Shown here piece after piece: positions 39,496 through 53,530 of a stretch of DNA of 64,000 nucleotides. The translations under genes and the position numbers were made by a program. The stretch covers positions 9,447,406 to 9,511,405 of the forward strand of contig JARWKL010000007.1 of assembly GCA_029961685.1 (NCBI GenBank), written 5' to 3'. This DNA is from Aristolochia californica (taxonomy: Eukaryota > Streptophyta > Magnoliopsida > Piperales > Aristolochiaceae). Numbering within the stretch: position 1 is the first letter of the stretch; each line of letters starts with the position of its first letter. The notes beneath the pieces were generated by a model. It searched no databases. It was not told where the DNA came from and saw nothing but the letters and a program-made list of their open reading frames with translations.

Positions 39496-42400
39496 ATATA
39501 TAAAAACTAGAAAGAGTTTACAATCCCTAAAATCTACAGACACTTTTTGGAATTATCACTCTCTATTTTTTGCATTTCCATTTTAAATGTATACTTTTTC
39601 CTTAAATCAAAACTTGAGTTTCCACTTTTCCCTTTATCTCTCATTAACAAAAAAGATAAGGCCAACAAATCACAACAAAATTAAAATTTTAGAGTTTATG
39701 TATGCAAAAAATTTAAAATAACAACAATTGTAAGCAATGAAAATTTATGCACACACCACATATGAACACAAAAGTTTTGATATCCAAGTTTAGGAAATTC
39801 CATTATTCAACCCTGTTAGCTTGGAATTTTATAAGAAGGAGATTTCTAGTTGATCCTGCACATGTTTTAAATGTGGATATGCATGCTTGAAACATGTAAA
39901 AGATGCAGATAACCTACGGATCCAAACCTCATTAAATTCTCAAGTTTGGGTGCGGTGGGATATTTACCTGAGCCAAACAAGCCATTATTTTGCCCATTTA
40001 CCAAAAACCAGACCTAACTATCATTGATGATTTTAAAGTGATTTATCAGTCAATGATGCATAACGGCCTATATTTTTGTAAGAAATGACTTTATGATTGG
40101 GAGTCAACACTCAGCTAAAAATTCCCCCACCTCCCCCTTTGTTTCCCGATGATTGAAAAACCTGATATATAGAAACTAGAAAGAGTTTACAATCCCTAAA
40201 AGTTACAGACACTTTTTTGGAATTATCTCTCTCTACATTTGTGCATTTCCGTTTTAGATGTGTACTCCTTAAATAAAAACTTGTGTTTTCACTTTTTCCT
40301 TTATCTCTTGTAAACAAAAAAGATAAGGCAAACAGATCACTACAAAATGAAAATTTTAGAGTTTCTGTATGCAAAAAATTTCGAACAACAAAAAATTTAA
40401 GCAAAGAAAATTTATTCACTCACCACAAATGAACACAAGAGTTTTGATATCCAAGTTTGGGAAATTCCACAAGTTCAACCCTGATAGCTTAGAAATTTAT
40501 AAGAAAGAGTTGATCCTGCACATGTTTTAGATGTGGATATGCATGCTTGAAACATGTTAAAGATGTGGATGACCTACGGATCCAAACCTCTATAAATTCT
40601 TAAGTTTGGGTGCTGTGGGACATTTACCTGAGCAAAACTAGCCATTATTTTACCCTTTACAAAAAATATGACCTAACAATCATAGATGATTGTAAAGTGA
40701 TTTATTGGTCAATCGTGCGTAACATTTTATATTTTGTAAGAAATGACTTATGGATGGGGAGTCAACACTCAGCTAAAAATTGCTCCACCTCCTCCTTTGT
40801 TTCCCCATGATTGCAAAACATGATATATAAAAACTAGAAGGAGTTTACAATCCCTAAAAGTTAAAGAAACTTTTTTTAATTATGTCTCTCTACATTTGTG
40901 CATTTCCTTTTTTGATGTATACTTTTTCCTTAAATACAAAACTTGAGTTTTCACTTTTCCCTTTATCTCTTGTAAGCAAAAATGATAAGGCAAACAGATC
41001 ACCACAAAATAAAAATTTTAGAGTTTATGTATACAAAAAATTTAGAACAACAACAAATGTAAGCAAAGAAAATTTATTCACACACCACAAATGAACAGAA
41101 ACCTTTGAAATCCAAGTTTGGAAAATTCAACTAGTTCAACCCTAATTGCATGGAATTTTATAAGAAAGAGACTTCTTGTTGATCTTGCACATGTTTTAAA
41201 TGTGGATATGCCTGCTTGAAACATGTTGAAGATGTAGATGACCTACGGATCACAACCTCATTAAATTCTGAAGTTTGGGTGCGGTGGGATATTTACCCGA
41301 GCCAAACAAGCCATAATTTTTCCCATTTACAAAAAAGCAGACCTAACAATCATAGATGATTGAAAGTGATTTATTGGTCAATCTGCATAACACGCTATAT
41401 TTTTGTAAGAAATGACTTATGGATTGGGAGTCCACACTCAGCTAAAAATTCCCCCGCCTCCCCCTTTTTTTCCTGACGATTGCAAAACCTAATATATAAA
41501 AAATAGAAAGACTTTACAATTCCTAAATGTTACAGAAACTTTTTGGAATTATCTCTCTCTACATTTGTGCATTTCAATTTTAGATGTATACTTTTTCCTT
41601 AAATCAAAACTTGAGTTCTCACTTTTCCCTTTATCTCTCATAAAAAAAAAAGATAAGGCAAACAAATCACAACAAAATGAAAATTTTAGAGTTTATGTAT
41701 GCAAAAAATTTTGAACAACAATAAATGTAAGAAAAGAAAATTAATTCACTCACCATAAATGAACACAAAAGTTTTGATATCCAAGTTTTGGAAATTCCAC
41801 TAGTTCAACCCTGATAGCTCTGAATTTCATAAGAAAGAGATTTCTAGTTCGTCCTCCACATGTTTTTAATGTGGATATGCATGCTTGAAACATGTTAAAG
41901 ATGTAGATGAGCTACGGATCCAAACCTCATTAAATTCTCAAGTTTGGGTGCGGTGGGATATTTACCCGAGCCAAACAAACCATTATTTTTCCCATATAAA
42001 AAAAGCTGACCTAAGAATCATAGATGATTGTAAAGTGATTTATCGGTTAATCATGTGTAACAGGCTATATTTTGGTAAGAAATTACTTATGGATTGGCAA
42101 TCAACACTCAGCTAAAAATTCCCAGGCCTCCCCCTTGTTTTTCTACGATTGCAAAACTTGTTATATAAAAACTTGAAAGATTTTAGAATCCCTTAAAGTT
42201 ACAGACACTTTTTGGAATTATCTCTCTCTAGATTTGTACATTCCCAGTTTAGATGTATACTTTTTCCTTAAATCGAAACATGAATTTTCACATTTCCGTT
42301 TATCGCTCTTCAACAAAAAAGATAAGGCAAACAGAAAACAACAAAATGAAAATTTTAGTGTTTATGTATGCAATAAACTTAGAACAACAACAAATGTAAG

Positions 42401-42832
42401 CAAAGAATATTTATACACACAAACCACAAATGAACACAAAAGTTTTGATATCCAAGTTTGGGTAATTCAACTAGTTCAACCCTGATAGCTTGGAATTTTG
42501 TAAGCAAGAGATTTCTAGTTGATCCTCCGCATGTTTTAAATGTGGATATGCATGCTTGAAACATGATAACGATGCAGATGACCAACGGATCCAAACCTCA
42601 TTATATACTAAAGTTTGGGAGCGGTAGGATATTTACCCGAGCCAAACAAGCCATTATTTTGCCCATTTACAAAAAAGATGACCTAACAATCATAGATAAT
42701 TGTAAAGTGATTTATCGTTCAATCATGAGTAATGGGCTATATTTTTGTAAGAAATGACTTATGGATTGGGAGTCAACACTGAGCTAAAAATTCCCTCGCC
42801 TCCCCTTTGTTTCCCGATGATTGCAAAACCAG

Positions 42833-43483
42833 ATATATAAAAACTTGAAAAAGTTTATAATCCCTAAAAGTTACAGACACTTTTTGGAATTATCTCTCTC
42901 TACATTTGTGCATTTCCATTTTAGATGTATAATTTTTTCTTAAATCAAAACTTGAGTTTCACTTCTCCCTTTTTCTCTCATAAACAAAAAAAATAAGGCA
43001 AACTGATCACAACAAAATGATAATTTTAGAGTTTATGTATGCAAAAAATTTGGAACAACAACAAATTTAAGCAAAGAAAATTAATTCACACACCATGAAT
43101 GAACACAAAAGTTTTGATGTCCAAGTTTGGGAAATTCCAATAGTTCAACCTTGATAGCACTGAATTTTATAACAAAAAAGATTTCTTGTTGACCCTCCAC
43201 ATGTTTTAAATGTGGATATGCATGCTTGGAACATGTTAAAGATGTAGATGTCCTATGGATCCAAACCTCATTAAATTCTCAAGTTTGGGTGCGGTGGGAT
43301 ATTTACCCGAGCCAAACAAACCATTATTTTGCCCATTTACAAAAAAGATGACCTAACAATCATAGATGGTCAATCATGCGTAACAGGATATATTTTGTAA
43401 GAAATGACTTTTGGATTGGGAGTCAACACTCAGCTAAAAATTTCCCCGCCTCCACCTTTGTTTCCCTACGATTGCAAAACCTG
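42833..43483 (+). repeat. Monomer with a short deletion in the dyad (651 bp)
   Basis: At 43369 about 19 bp are missing, so CATAGATG runs straight into GTCAATCATG. The right arm of the 18-bp palindrome is destroyed. Confidence 0.75.
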
Positions 43484-46400
43484 ATATATAAAAACTAGAT
43501 AGAGTTTACAATCCCTAAAAGTTATAGAAACTTTTTGGAATTATCTCTCTACATTTGTGCATTTCCATTTTAGATGTAAACTTTTTCCTTAAATCAAAAC
43601 TTGAGTTTTCAATTTTCCCTTTATCTCTCGTAAACAAAAAAGATAAGACAAACATATCACAACAAAATGAAAATTTTAAAGTTAATGTATGAAAAAAGTT
43701 TAGAACAACAACAAATGTAAGCAAAAAAAATTTAATCTCACACCACATATGAACACAAATTTTTTGATATCCAAGATTGGGAAATTCCACTGGTTCAACC
43801 CTGATTACTTAGAATTTTATAAGAAAGAGATTTCTTGTTGATCCTGCACATGTTTTAGATGTGGATATGCATGCTTGAAACATGTTCAAGATGCAGATGA
43901 TGTACGGATCCAAACCTCTTCACATTCTCAATTTTGGGTGCGATGCGATATTTACTAAAGCCAATCAAACCATTATTTTTCCCATTTACAAAAAATCTAA
44001 CCTAACAATCATATATGATTGTAAAGTGATTTATCGGTCAATCATGTGTAATGGGCTATATTTTTGTAAGAAATTACTTATGGATTGGGAGTCAACACTC
44101 AGCTAAAAATTCCCCTTCCTCTCCCTTTTTTTCCTACGATTGCAAAACCATATATATAAAAACTAAAAAGAGTTTAGAATCCCTAAAATTTATAGACACT
44201 TTTTGGAATTATCTCTCTCTACATTTGTGCATTTCCATTTTCGATGTATACTTTTTCCTTAAATCAAAACATGAATTTTCACTTTTCCATTTATCTCTCT
44301 TAAACAGAAAAGATAAGGCAAACAGATAACAACAAAATGAAAATTTTAGAGTTTATGTATGCAAAAAATTTAGAACAACAACAAATTTCAGCAAATAAAT
44401 TTTATTCACACACCACAAATGAACACAAAAGTTTTGATATCCAAGTTTGGGTAATTCCACTAGTTCAACCTTGATAGCTTGGAATTTTATAACCCAAAGA
44501 TTTCTAGGTTATCCTCTAATGTTTTAAATGTGGATATGCATGCTTGAAACATGTGAAAGATGCAGATGACCAACGGATCCAAACCTCATTAAATACTCAA
44601 GTTTGGGTGCGGTGGGATATTAACCCGAGCCAAACAAGCCATTATTTTGCCCAACTATAAAAAAGCTGACCTAACAATCATAGATAATTGTAAAGTGATT
44701 TATCTGTCAATCATACGTAACGGGCTATATTTTTGTATGAAATGACTTATGGATTGGGAGTCAACATTCAGCTAAGAATTCCCCCTCCTCCCCCTTTGTT
44801 TCTCGACGACTGCAAAACTTGAAATACAAAAACTAGAAAAAGTTTACAATCCCTAAGAGTTATTGAGACTTTTTGGAATTATCTCTCTCTACATTTGTGC
44901 ATTTCCATTTAGATGTATCCTTTTTCCTCAAATCAAAACTTGAGTTTCACTTTTCCCTTTTTCTCTCGTAAAGAAAAAAGATAAGGCAAACAGATCATAG
45001 CAAAATGAAAATTTTAGAGTTTATGTATGCAAAAAATTTTGAGCAACAACAAATGTAAGGATACAAAATTAATTCACACACCATAAATGAACACAAAATT
45101 TTTTATATCCAAGTATGGGAAATTACACTAGTTCAACCCTGATAGCTCTAAATTTGATAAGAAAGAGATTTCTAGTTGATCCTGCACATGTTTTAAATGT
45201 CGATATGCATGCTTGAAACATCTTAAAGATGTAGATGACCTACGGATCCAAACCTCATTAAATTCTCAAGTTTGGGTGCGGTGGGATATTTACCCAAGCA
45301 AAACAAACCATTATTTTGCCCATTTACAAAAAAGCTGAGCTAACAATCATAGATTATTGTAAAGTGATTTATCGGTCAATCATACATAACGGGCTATATT
45401 TTTGTAAGAAATAACTTATGGATTGGGAGTCAACACTCAGCTAAAAATTCCACTGCCTCCCTCTTTGTTTCCCGACGATTATATAAACTGATATAAAAAA
45501 ACTAGAAATAGTTTACAATCCCTAAAAGTTACAGACACTTTTTGGAATTATTTATCTATACATTTGTACATTTCCATTTTAGATGTAAACTTTTTCCTTA
45601 AATCAAAACTTGAGTTTTCAATTTTCCTTTTTCTCTCGTAAACAAAAAAGATAAGAAAAACAGATCACAACAAAATGAAAATTTTAGAGTTTATGTACGC
45701 AAAAAATTTAGAACAACGACAAATGCAAGCTAAGAAAATTTATTCACACACCACAAATGAACACAAATATTTTGATATCCAAGTTTGGGAAATTCCACTA
45801 GTTCAAACCTGATAGCTTGGAATTTTATAAGAAAGATATTTCTAGTTGATCCTACACATGTTTTTGATGTGGATATGCATGCTGAAATATGTTAAAGATA
45901 CAGATTACCGACGGATCGAAACCTCATTAAATTCTCAAGTTCGGGTGCAGTGAGATATTTACCCGACCCAAACAAGCCATTATTTTTACCATTTACAAAA
46001 AAAGATGACTTAACAATCATAGATGATTTTAAAGTGATTTATCGGTCAATCATTCTTAACGGGCTTTATTTTTGTAAGGAATAACTTATGGATTTAGAGT
46101 CAACAGTCAGCTAAAAATCCCCCTACCTCCCGCTTTGTTTCCCAATGATTGAAAACTTGATATATAAAAACTAGAAAGAGTTTACAATCCCTAAAAGCTA
46201 CAGACACTTTTTGGAATTATCTCTCTCTACTTTTGTGTATTTCCCTTTTAGATGTATACTTTTTCCTTAAATGAAAACCTGAGTTTTCACTTTTCCCTAT
46301 ATCTCGCGTAAACAAAAAAGATAAGGCAAATAGATCACAACAAAATGAAAATTTTAGAGTTTATGTATGCAAAAAAATTTGAACAATAACAATTGTAAGC

Positions 46401-46830
46401 AAAGAAAATTTATTCATACACCACAAATGAACGCATAATTTTTTATATCCAAGTTTTGGAAATTCCACAAGTTAAACCCTGATAACTTGGAATTTTATAA
46501 GAAAAAGATTTCTAGTAGATCCTGCACATGTTTTTAATGTGGATGTGCATGCTTGAAACATGTTAAAGATGCAGATGACCTACGGATCCAAACCTAATTA
46601 AATTCACAAATTTGGGTGTTGTGGGATATTTACCCGAGCCAAACAAGCCATTATTTTGCCCATTTACAAAAAAATTTGACATAACAATCATAGATGATTG
46701 TAAAGTGATTTATCGGTCAATCATGAGTAATGGGCTATATTTTTGTAAGATATGACTTATGGATTGGAGTCAACACTCAGATAAAAATTCCCTCACCTCC
46801 CCCATTGTTTCTAGACGATTGGAAAACCAG
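42833..46830 (+). repeat. Expanded stretch in block A2 (four extra monomers)
   Basis: In block A1 the corresponding interval (10944-11957) holds one badly truncated unit and one full unit. Here six units stand (42833, 43484, 44152, 44822, 45491, 46160). The 44822 unit pairs with 11290 through the GAAATTACACTAG and ATTTGATAAGA variants. The 46831 unit pairs with 11958 (ATAGAT instead of ATATAT at the start). Whether A2 gained units or A1 lost them is open; the truncated unit in A1 favours at least some loss there. Confidence 0.65.
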
Positions 46831-47498
46831 ATAGATTAAAACTAGAAAGAACTTACAATCCTTAAAAGTTACAGACACTTTTGGAATTATCTCTCTCTAC
46901 ATTTGTGCATTTCCATTTTTGATGCATACTTTTTCCTTAAATCAAAACTTGAGTTTTCACTTTTCCCTTTATCTCTCGTAAACAAAAAAGACAAGGCAAA
47001 CAGATCACAAAAAAATGAAAATTCTAGAGTTTATGTATGAAAAAAATTTGGAACAACAACAAATGCAAGCAAAGAAAATTTTTCGCATACCACAAATGAA
47101 CACAAAAGTTTTGATATCCAAGTTTGGGAAATTCCACTATTTCAACCCAGATAGCATTGAATTGTATAAGAAAGAGATTTATAATTGATGTTGCACATAT
47201 TTTAAAAGTGGATATGCATGCTTGAAACATGTTAAAGATACAGAAGACCTACGGATTCAAACCTCATTAAATTCTAGAGTTTGGGTGCAATGGGATATTA
47301 TCCGAGCCAAACAAGCCATTATTTTGCCCATTCACAAAAAAGCTGACCTAACAATCATAGATGATTGTAAAGTGATTTATCGGTCAATCATGCGTAAAAG
47401 GCAATATTTTTTTGTGAAATTACTTATGGATTGGGAGTCAACACTCAACTAAAAATTCCCCCGCCTCCCCCTTTGTTTCCCGACGATTGGAAAACCTA

Positions 47499-49505
47499 AT
47501 ATACAAAATCTAGAAAGAGTTTACAATCCCTAAAAGTTATAAACACTTTATGGAATTATCTCTCTCTACATTTTTGTGTTTTCCTTTTAGATGTATTCTT
47601 TTTCCTTAAATCAAAACTTGAGATTTCACTTTTCCTTTTATCTCTCGTAAACAAAAAAGATACGGAAAATAGATCACAACAAAATGAAAATTTTAGAGTT
47701 TATGTATGCAAAAAGTTTAGAACAACAACAAATGTAAGCAAAGAAAATTTATTCACACCCCACAAATGAACACAAAAGTTTTGATATCCAAGTTTGGGAA
47801 ATTCCACTAGTTCAACCGTGATTGCTTAGAATTCTATAAGAAAGAGATTTATAGTTGCTCTTGCACATGTTTTAAACGTGGATATGCATGCTTGAAACAT
47901 GTTAAAGATGTCGACGACCTACGGATCCAAACCTCATTAAATTCTAGAGTTTGGTGCAATGGGATATTAACCGAACCAAACAAGCCATTATTTTGCCCAA
48001 TCACAAAAACGTTGACCTAACAGTTATAGATGATTGTAAAGTGATTTATCGGTTAATCATGTGTAAAAGGCAATATTTTTTTTATGAAATTACTTATGGA
48101 TTGGGAGTCAACACTCAGCTAAAAATTCCCCTGCTTCCTTTGTTTCTCGACGATTGGAAAACCTGATATATAAAATCTAGAAAGAGTTTACAATCCCTAA
48201 AAGTTATAGACACTTTATGGAATTATCTCTCTCTACATTTTTGCATTTCCCTTTTAGATGTATTATTTTTCCTTAAATCAAAACTTGAGTTTTCAGTTTT
48301 CCTTTTATCTCTCGTAAACAAAAAAGATACGAAAAATAGATCACAACAAAATGAAAATTTTAGAGTTTATGTATGCAAAAAGTTTAGAACAACAACAAAT
48401 GGAAGCAAAGAAAATTTATTCACACACCACAAATGAACACAAAAGTTTTGATATCCAAGTTTGGGAAATTCCACTAGTTCAACCGTGATAGCTTAGAATT
48501 CCATAAGAAAGAGATTTATAGTTGCTCCTACACATGTTTTAAATGTGGATATGCATGCCTGAAACATGTTAAAGATGCAGATGACCTACGGATCCAAACC
48601 TCATTAAATTCTAGAGTTTGGGTGCAGTGGGTTATTATCCGAGCCAAAAAAGCCATTATTTTTCCCATTCACAAAAAACCTGACCTAACAATCGTAGATG
48701 ATTGTAAAGTGATTTATCAGTGAATCATGCATAAAAGGCATTTTTTTTTTACGAAATTACTGATGGATTGGGAGTCAACACTCCGCTAAAAATTCCTCCG
48801 CCTACCCCTTTGTTTCCCGACGATTGGAAAACCTGATATACAAAATCTAGAAAGAGTTTACAATCCCTAAAAGTTATAGACACTTTATCGAATTGTCTCT
48901 CTCTACAATTTTGCGTTTCCCTTTTAGATGTATTCTTTTTCCTTAAATCAAAACTTGAGTTTTTACTTTCCCTTTTATCTCTCGTAAAAAAAAAAGATAC
49001 GGAAAATAAATCACAAAAAAATGAAAATTTAAGAGTTTATGTATGCAAAAATTTTAGAACAACAACTAATGTAAGCAAAGAAAATTTATTGACACACCAC
49101 AAATGAACACAAAAGTTTTGATATCCAAGTTTGGGAAATTCCACTAGTTCAACCGTGATAGCTTAGAATTCTATAAGGAAGAGATTTATAATTGCTCCTG
49201 CAAATGTTTTAAACGTGGATATGTATGCTTGAAGCATTTTAAAGATGCAGATGACCTACGGATCCAAACCTAATTAAATTCTCAAGTTCGGGTGCAGTGG
49301 GATATTTACCCGAGCAAAACATTCAATTATTTTGCCCATTTACAAAAAAGCTGACGTAACAATCATAGATGATTGTAAAGTTATTTACTGGTCAATCATG
49401 CGTAACGGGCTCTATTTTTTTAAGAAATAGCTTATGGATTGGGAGTCAACACTCAGCTAAAAATTCCCTGGCTCCCCCTATGTTTCGCGACGATTGCAAA
49501 ACCTG
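47499..49505 (+). repeat. Single monomer amplified to three copies
   Basis: Three consecutive units, at 47499, 48166 and 48836, are strikingly alike and correspond to the single unit at 12628 in block A1. All three share the TATRCAAAATCTAG-type start, ACACTTTATSGAATT, the AAAAGATACG variant and GAGATTTATARTTGCTC. The preceding unit and the first two triplet units end with the CTAGAGTTTGGGTGCA or GAGTTTGGTGCA variant and a shortened GGGATATTA or GGTTATTA word (about 47275, 47945 and 48612). This is the clearest recent local amplification in the window. Confidence 0.85.
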
Positions 49506-49726
49506 ATATATAAAAAAAAAAGAGTTTACAATCCCTAAAACTTACAGACACTTTTCGGAATTATCACTCTCCACATTTCTGAGTTTCCATTTTAGATATA
49601 TACTTTTTCCTTAAATCAAAACATGAGTTTTCACTTTTCCCTTTATCTCTCGTAAAAAAAAAAAAGATAAGGCAAACAAATCACAACAAAATGTAAATTT
49701 TAGAGTTTCAGTATGCAAAAAATTTA

Positions 49727-49772
49727 GAACAATAACAAATATAATAGAAGAACAATAAAAAATGTAATAGAA
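49727..49772 (+). repeat. 23-bp local tandem duplication inside a monomer
   Basis: GAACAATAACAAATATAATA at 49727 is followed 23 bp later by GAACAATAAAAAATGTAATA at 49750. The A1 partner near 13520 has a single copy, so the duplication is younger than the split of the two segments. Confidence 0.75.
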
Positions 49773-52700
49773 AATTTATTCACACACCACAAATGAACAG
49801 AAAAGTTTTGATATCCAAGTTTGGGAAATTCCTCTAGTTCAACCCTGATCGATTGGAATTATATAAGAAAGAGATTTCTAGTTGATCCTGAACATGTTTT
49901 AAATGTGGATGTGCATGCTTGAAACATGTTAAAGATGGAGATGACCTATGGATCCAGACGTCATTAAATTCTAAAGTTTGGGAGGGGTGGGATAATTACC
50001 TGAGCCAAACAAGCCATAATTTTGCCCATTTACAAAAGAGTTGACCTAACAATAATAAATGATCGTCAAGTGATTTATCGGTCAATCAAGTGTAATGGGC
50101 TATATTTTTTTAAGAAAATACTTATGGATTGGGAGTCAACACTCAAATAAAAATTCCCCCACCTCCCCCTTTGTTTCCCAACAATTGCAAAACCTGATAT
50201 ATAAAAACTAGAAAGAACTTACAATCCCTAAAAGTTACCGACTCTTTTTTAATTATCTCTCTCTACATTTTTACATTTCCATTTTAAATGTATAATTTTT
50301 CCTTCAATCAGAACTTGACTTTTCACTTTTCCCTTTATCTCTCATAAACAAAAAAGATAAGGCAAACAGATCACAATAAAATGAAAATTTTAGAGTGTAT
50401 CTATGCAAAAATTTAGGACAACAACAAATGTAAGCAAAGAAAATTTATTCACACACCACAAATGAACACAAAATTTTTAAATCCAAGTTTTGGAAAGTCC
50501 CCTAGTTAAACACTCATAGCTTGGAATTGTATAAGAAAGAGATTTCTAGTTGATCCTGCACATGTTTTAAATGTGGATTTGCATGCTTGAAACATGTTAA
50601 AGATGCAGATGACCTACGGATCTAAACCTCATTAAATTTTCAAGTTTGGGTGCGGTGGGATATTTACCCGAGGCAAACAAGCCATTATTTTGCCCATTTA
50701 CACAAAAACTGTCCTAACAATCATAGATGATTGTAAAGTGATTTATCGGTCAATCATGCGTAATGGGCAATATTTTTGTAAGAAATTACTTATAATTTCT
50801 GCGTCAACGCTCAGGTAAAAATGCCCCCACCTCCCCCTTTGTGTCCCGACAATTGCAAAACCTGATATTTAAAACTAGATAGAGTTTACAATCCCTAAAG
50901 GTATAAACACTTTTTGGAATTATCGCTCTCTAAATTTTTCCATTTCCCTTTTAGATGTATACTTTTTCCTTAAAATCAAAACATGAGTTTTCACTTTTCC
51001 ATTTATCTATCGAAAACAAAAAATATAAAGCTAACAGATCACAAAAAAATGAAAATTTTAGAGTTTATGTATGCGGAAAATTTAGAACAACAACAAATTT
51101 TAGAGAAGAAAATTTATTCATACACCACAAATTAACACAAAAGTTTTCATATCCAAGTTTGGGAAATTCCTCTAGTTCAACCCTGATTATTTGGAATTTT
51201 ATGAGAAAGAGATTTCTAGTTGATCCTACACATGTTTTTAATGTGGATATGCATGCTTGGAACACGTTAAAGATGCAGATGACCTACGGATCCAAACCTC
51301 ATTAAATTCTCAAGTTTGGGTGCGGTGGGATATTTACCTGAGCAAAACAAGCTATTATTTGGCCCATTTACAAAAAAGCTGACCTAACAATCATAGAGGA
51401 TTATAAAGTGATTTATAGGTCAATCATGTGTAATGGGCTATATTTTTGTAAGAAATGACTTATGGATTGGGAGTCAACACTCGAATAAAAATTCCCCTAC
51501 CTCCCCCTTTGTTTCACTACGATTGCAAAAAAACAAATATAAAAACTAGAAAGAACTTACAATCCTTTAAAGTTATGGACATTTTTGGAATTATCTCTCT
51601 CTACATTTGTGCATTTCCATTTCAGATGTATACTCTTTCCTTAAATCAAAACTTGAGTTTCCACTTTTCCCTTCATCCCTCGTAAACAAAAAAGATATGG
51701 CAAACAGATCACAACAAAATGAAAATTTTAGAGTATATCTATGCAAAAAATTTTGGGCAACAACAAATGTAAGCAAAGAAAATTTATTCACACACCACAA
51801 ATGAACACAAAAGTTTTGATATCCAAGTTTGGGAAATTCCACTAGTTCAACCTTGATTGCTGGGAATTGTATAAGAAAGAGATTTCTAGTTGATCCTGCA
51901 CATGTTTTAAATGTGGATATGCATGTTTGAAACATGCTCAAGATGCAGATGACCTACGGATCCAAACCTCATTAAATTCTAAAGTTTGAGTGCGGTGGGA
52001 TATTTACCCGAGCCAAACAAGCCATTATTTTGCCCATTTACAAAAAAACTGACCTAACAATCATAGATGATTGTCAAGTGATTTATAAGTCAATCATGCG
52101 TAACCGGCTATATTTTTGTCAGAAATGACCTATGGATTGGGAGTTAACACTCACCTAAAAATTCCACCGGTTTCCCCTTTGTTTCCCGACGATTGCAAAA
52201 CCTGATTTATAAAGACAAGAAAGAGTTTACAATCCCTAAAAGTTACAAACACTTTTCAGAAATATCACTCTCTACATTTGTGCATTTCCATTTTAGATGT
52301 ATACTTTTTCCTTAAATAAAAACTTGAGTTTTCACCTTTCACTTTATCTCTCGTAAACAAAAAAGATAAGGCAAACAGTTCACAACAAAATGAAAATTTT
52401 AGAGTTTATGTATGCAAAAAAATTAGAACAACAAAAAATGTAAGAGAAGAAAATTTATTCACACACCACAAATGAACACAAAAGTTTGTTATCCTAGTTT
52501 TGGAAATTCCACTAGTTCAACCCTGATAGCTTGGAATTTTATATGAAAGAGATTTCTAGTTGACCCTGCACATGTTTTTAATGTGGATATGCATGCTTGA
52601 AACATGTTAAAGATGCAGATGACCTACGGATCCAAACATCATTAAATTCTCAAGTTGGGGTGGGTGCAATATTTACCCGAGCCAAACAAGCCATTATTTT

Positions 52701-52873
52701 GCCCATTTACAAAAAAGTTGACCTCAGAATCATGGATGATTGTAAAGTGATTTATAGGTCAATCATGTGTAATGGGCTATATTTTTGTAAGAAATGACTT
52801 ATGGATTGGCAGTCAACACTCAGATAAAAATTCCCCCGGTTCCCCCTTTGTTTCCGAACGATTGCAAAACCTT

Positions 52874-53530
52874 ATATATAAAAACAAGAAAGAGTTTACA
52901 ATCCCTAAAAGTTAAAGACACTTTTTGGAATTATCACTTTCCACTTTTTTCCATTTCCATTTTAGATGTATACTTTTTCCTTAAATAAAAACCTGAGTTT
53001 TCACTTTTCACTTTTTCTCTCATAAACAAAAAAGATTAGGCAAATAGTTCACAACAAAATAAATTTTTTAGAGTTTATGTATGCAAAAAGTTTAGAACAA
53101 CAACAAATGTAAGCAAAGAAAATTTATTCACACACCACATATCAACACAAAAGTGTTGATATCCAAGTTTGGGAAACTCTACTAGTTCAACCCTGATAGC
53201 TTAGAATTTTATAAGAAAGAGATTTCTAGTTGATCCTGCACAAGTTTTTAATGTGGATATGCATGCTTGAAACATGTTAAAGATGCAGATGACATACGGA
53301 TCCAAACTTCAATAAATGCTCAATTTTGGGTGCGGTACAATATTTACCCGAGCCAAACAAGCCATTATTTTGCCCATTTACAAAATATCTAACCTCACAA
53401 TCATTGATTTATTGGCCAATCAAGTGTAATGGGCTATAATTTTTTAAGAAATGAATTATGGATTGGGAATCAACACTCGGATAAAAATTCCCCTGCCTCT
53501 CTCTTTGTTTCCCGACGATTGCAAAACCTG
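52874..53530 (+). repeat. Monomer with a short deletion in the dyad (657 bp)
   Basis: About 13 bp are missing at 53408, where ATCATTGAT continues as TTTATTGGCC. The right half of the 18-bp palindrome is lost, as in the unit at 42833 but with different endpoints. Confidence 0.7.
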
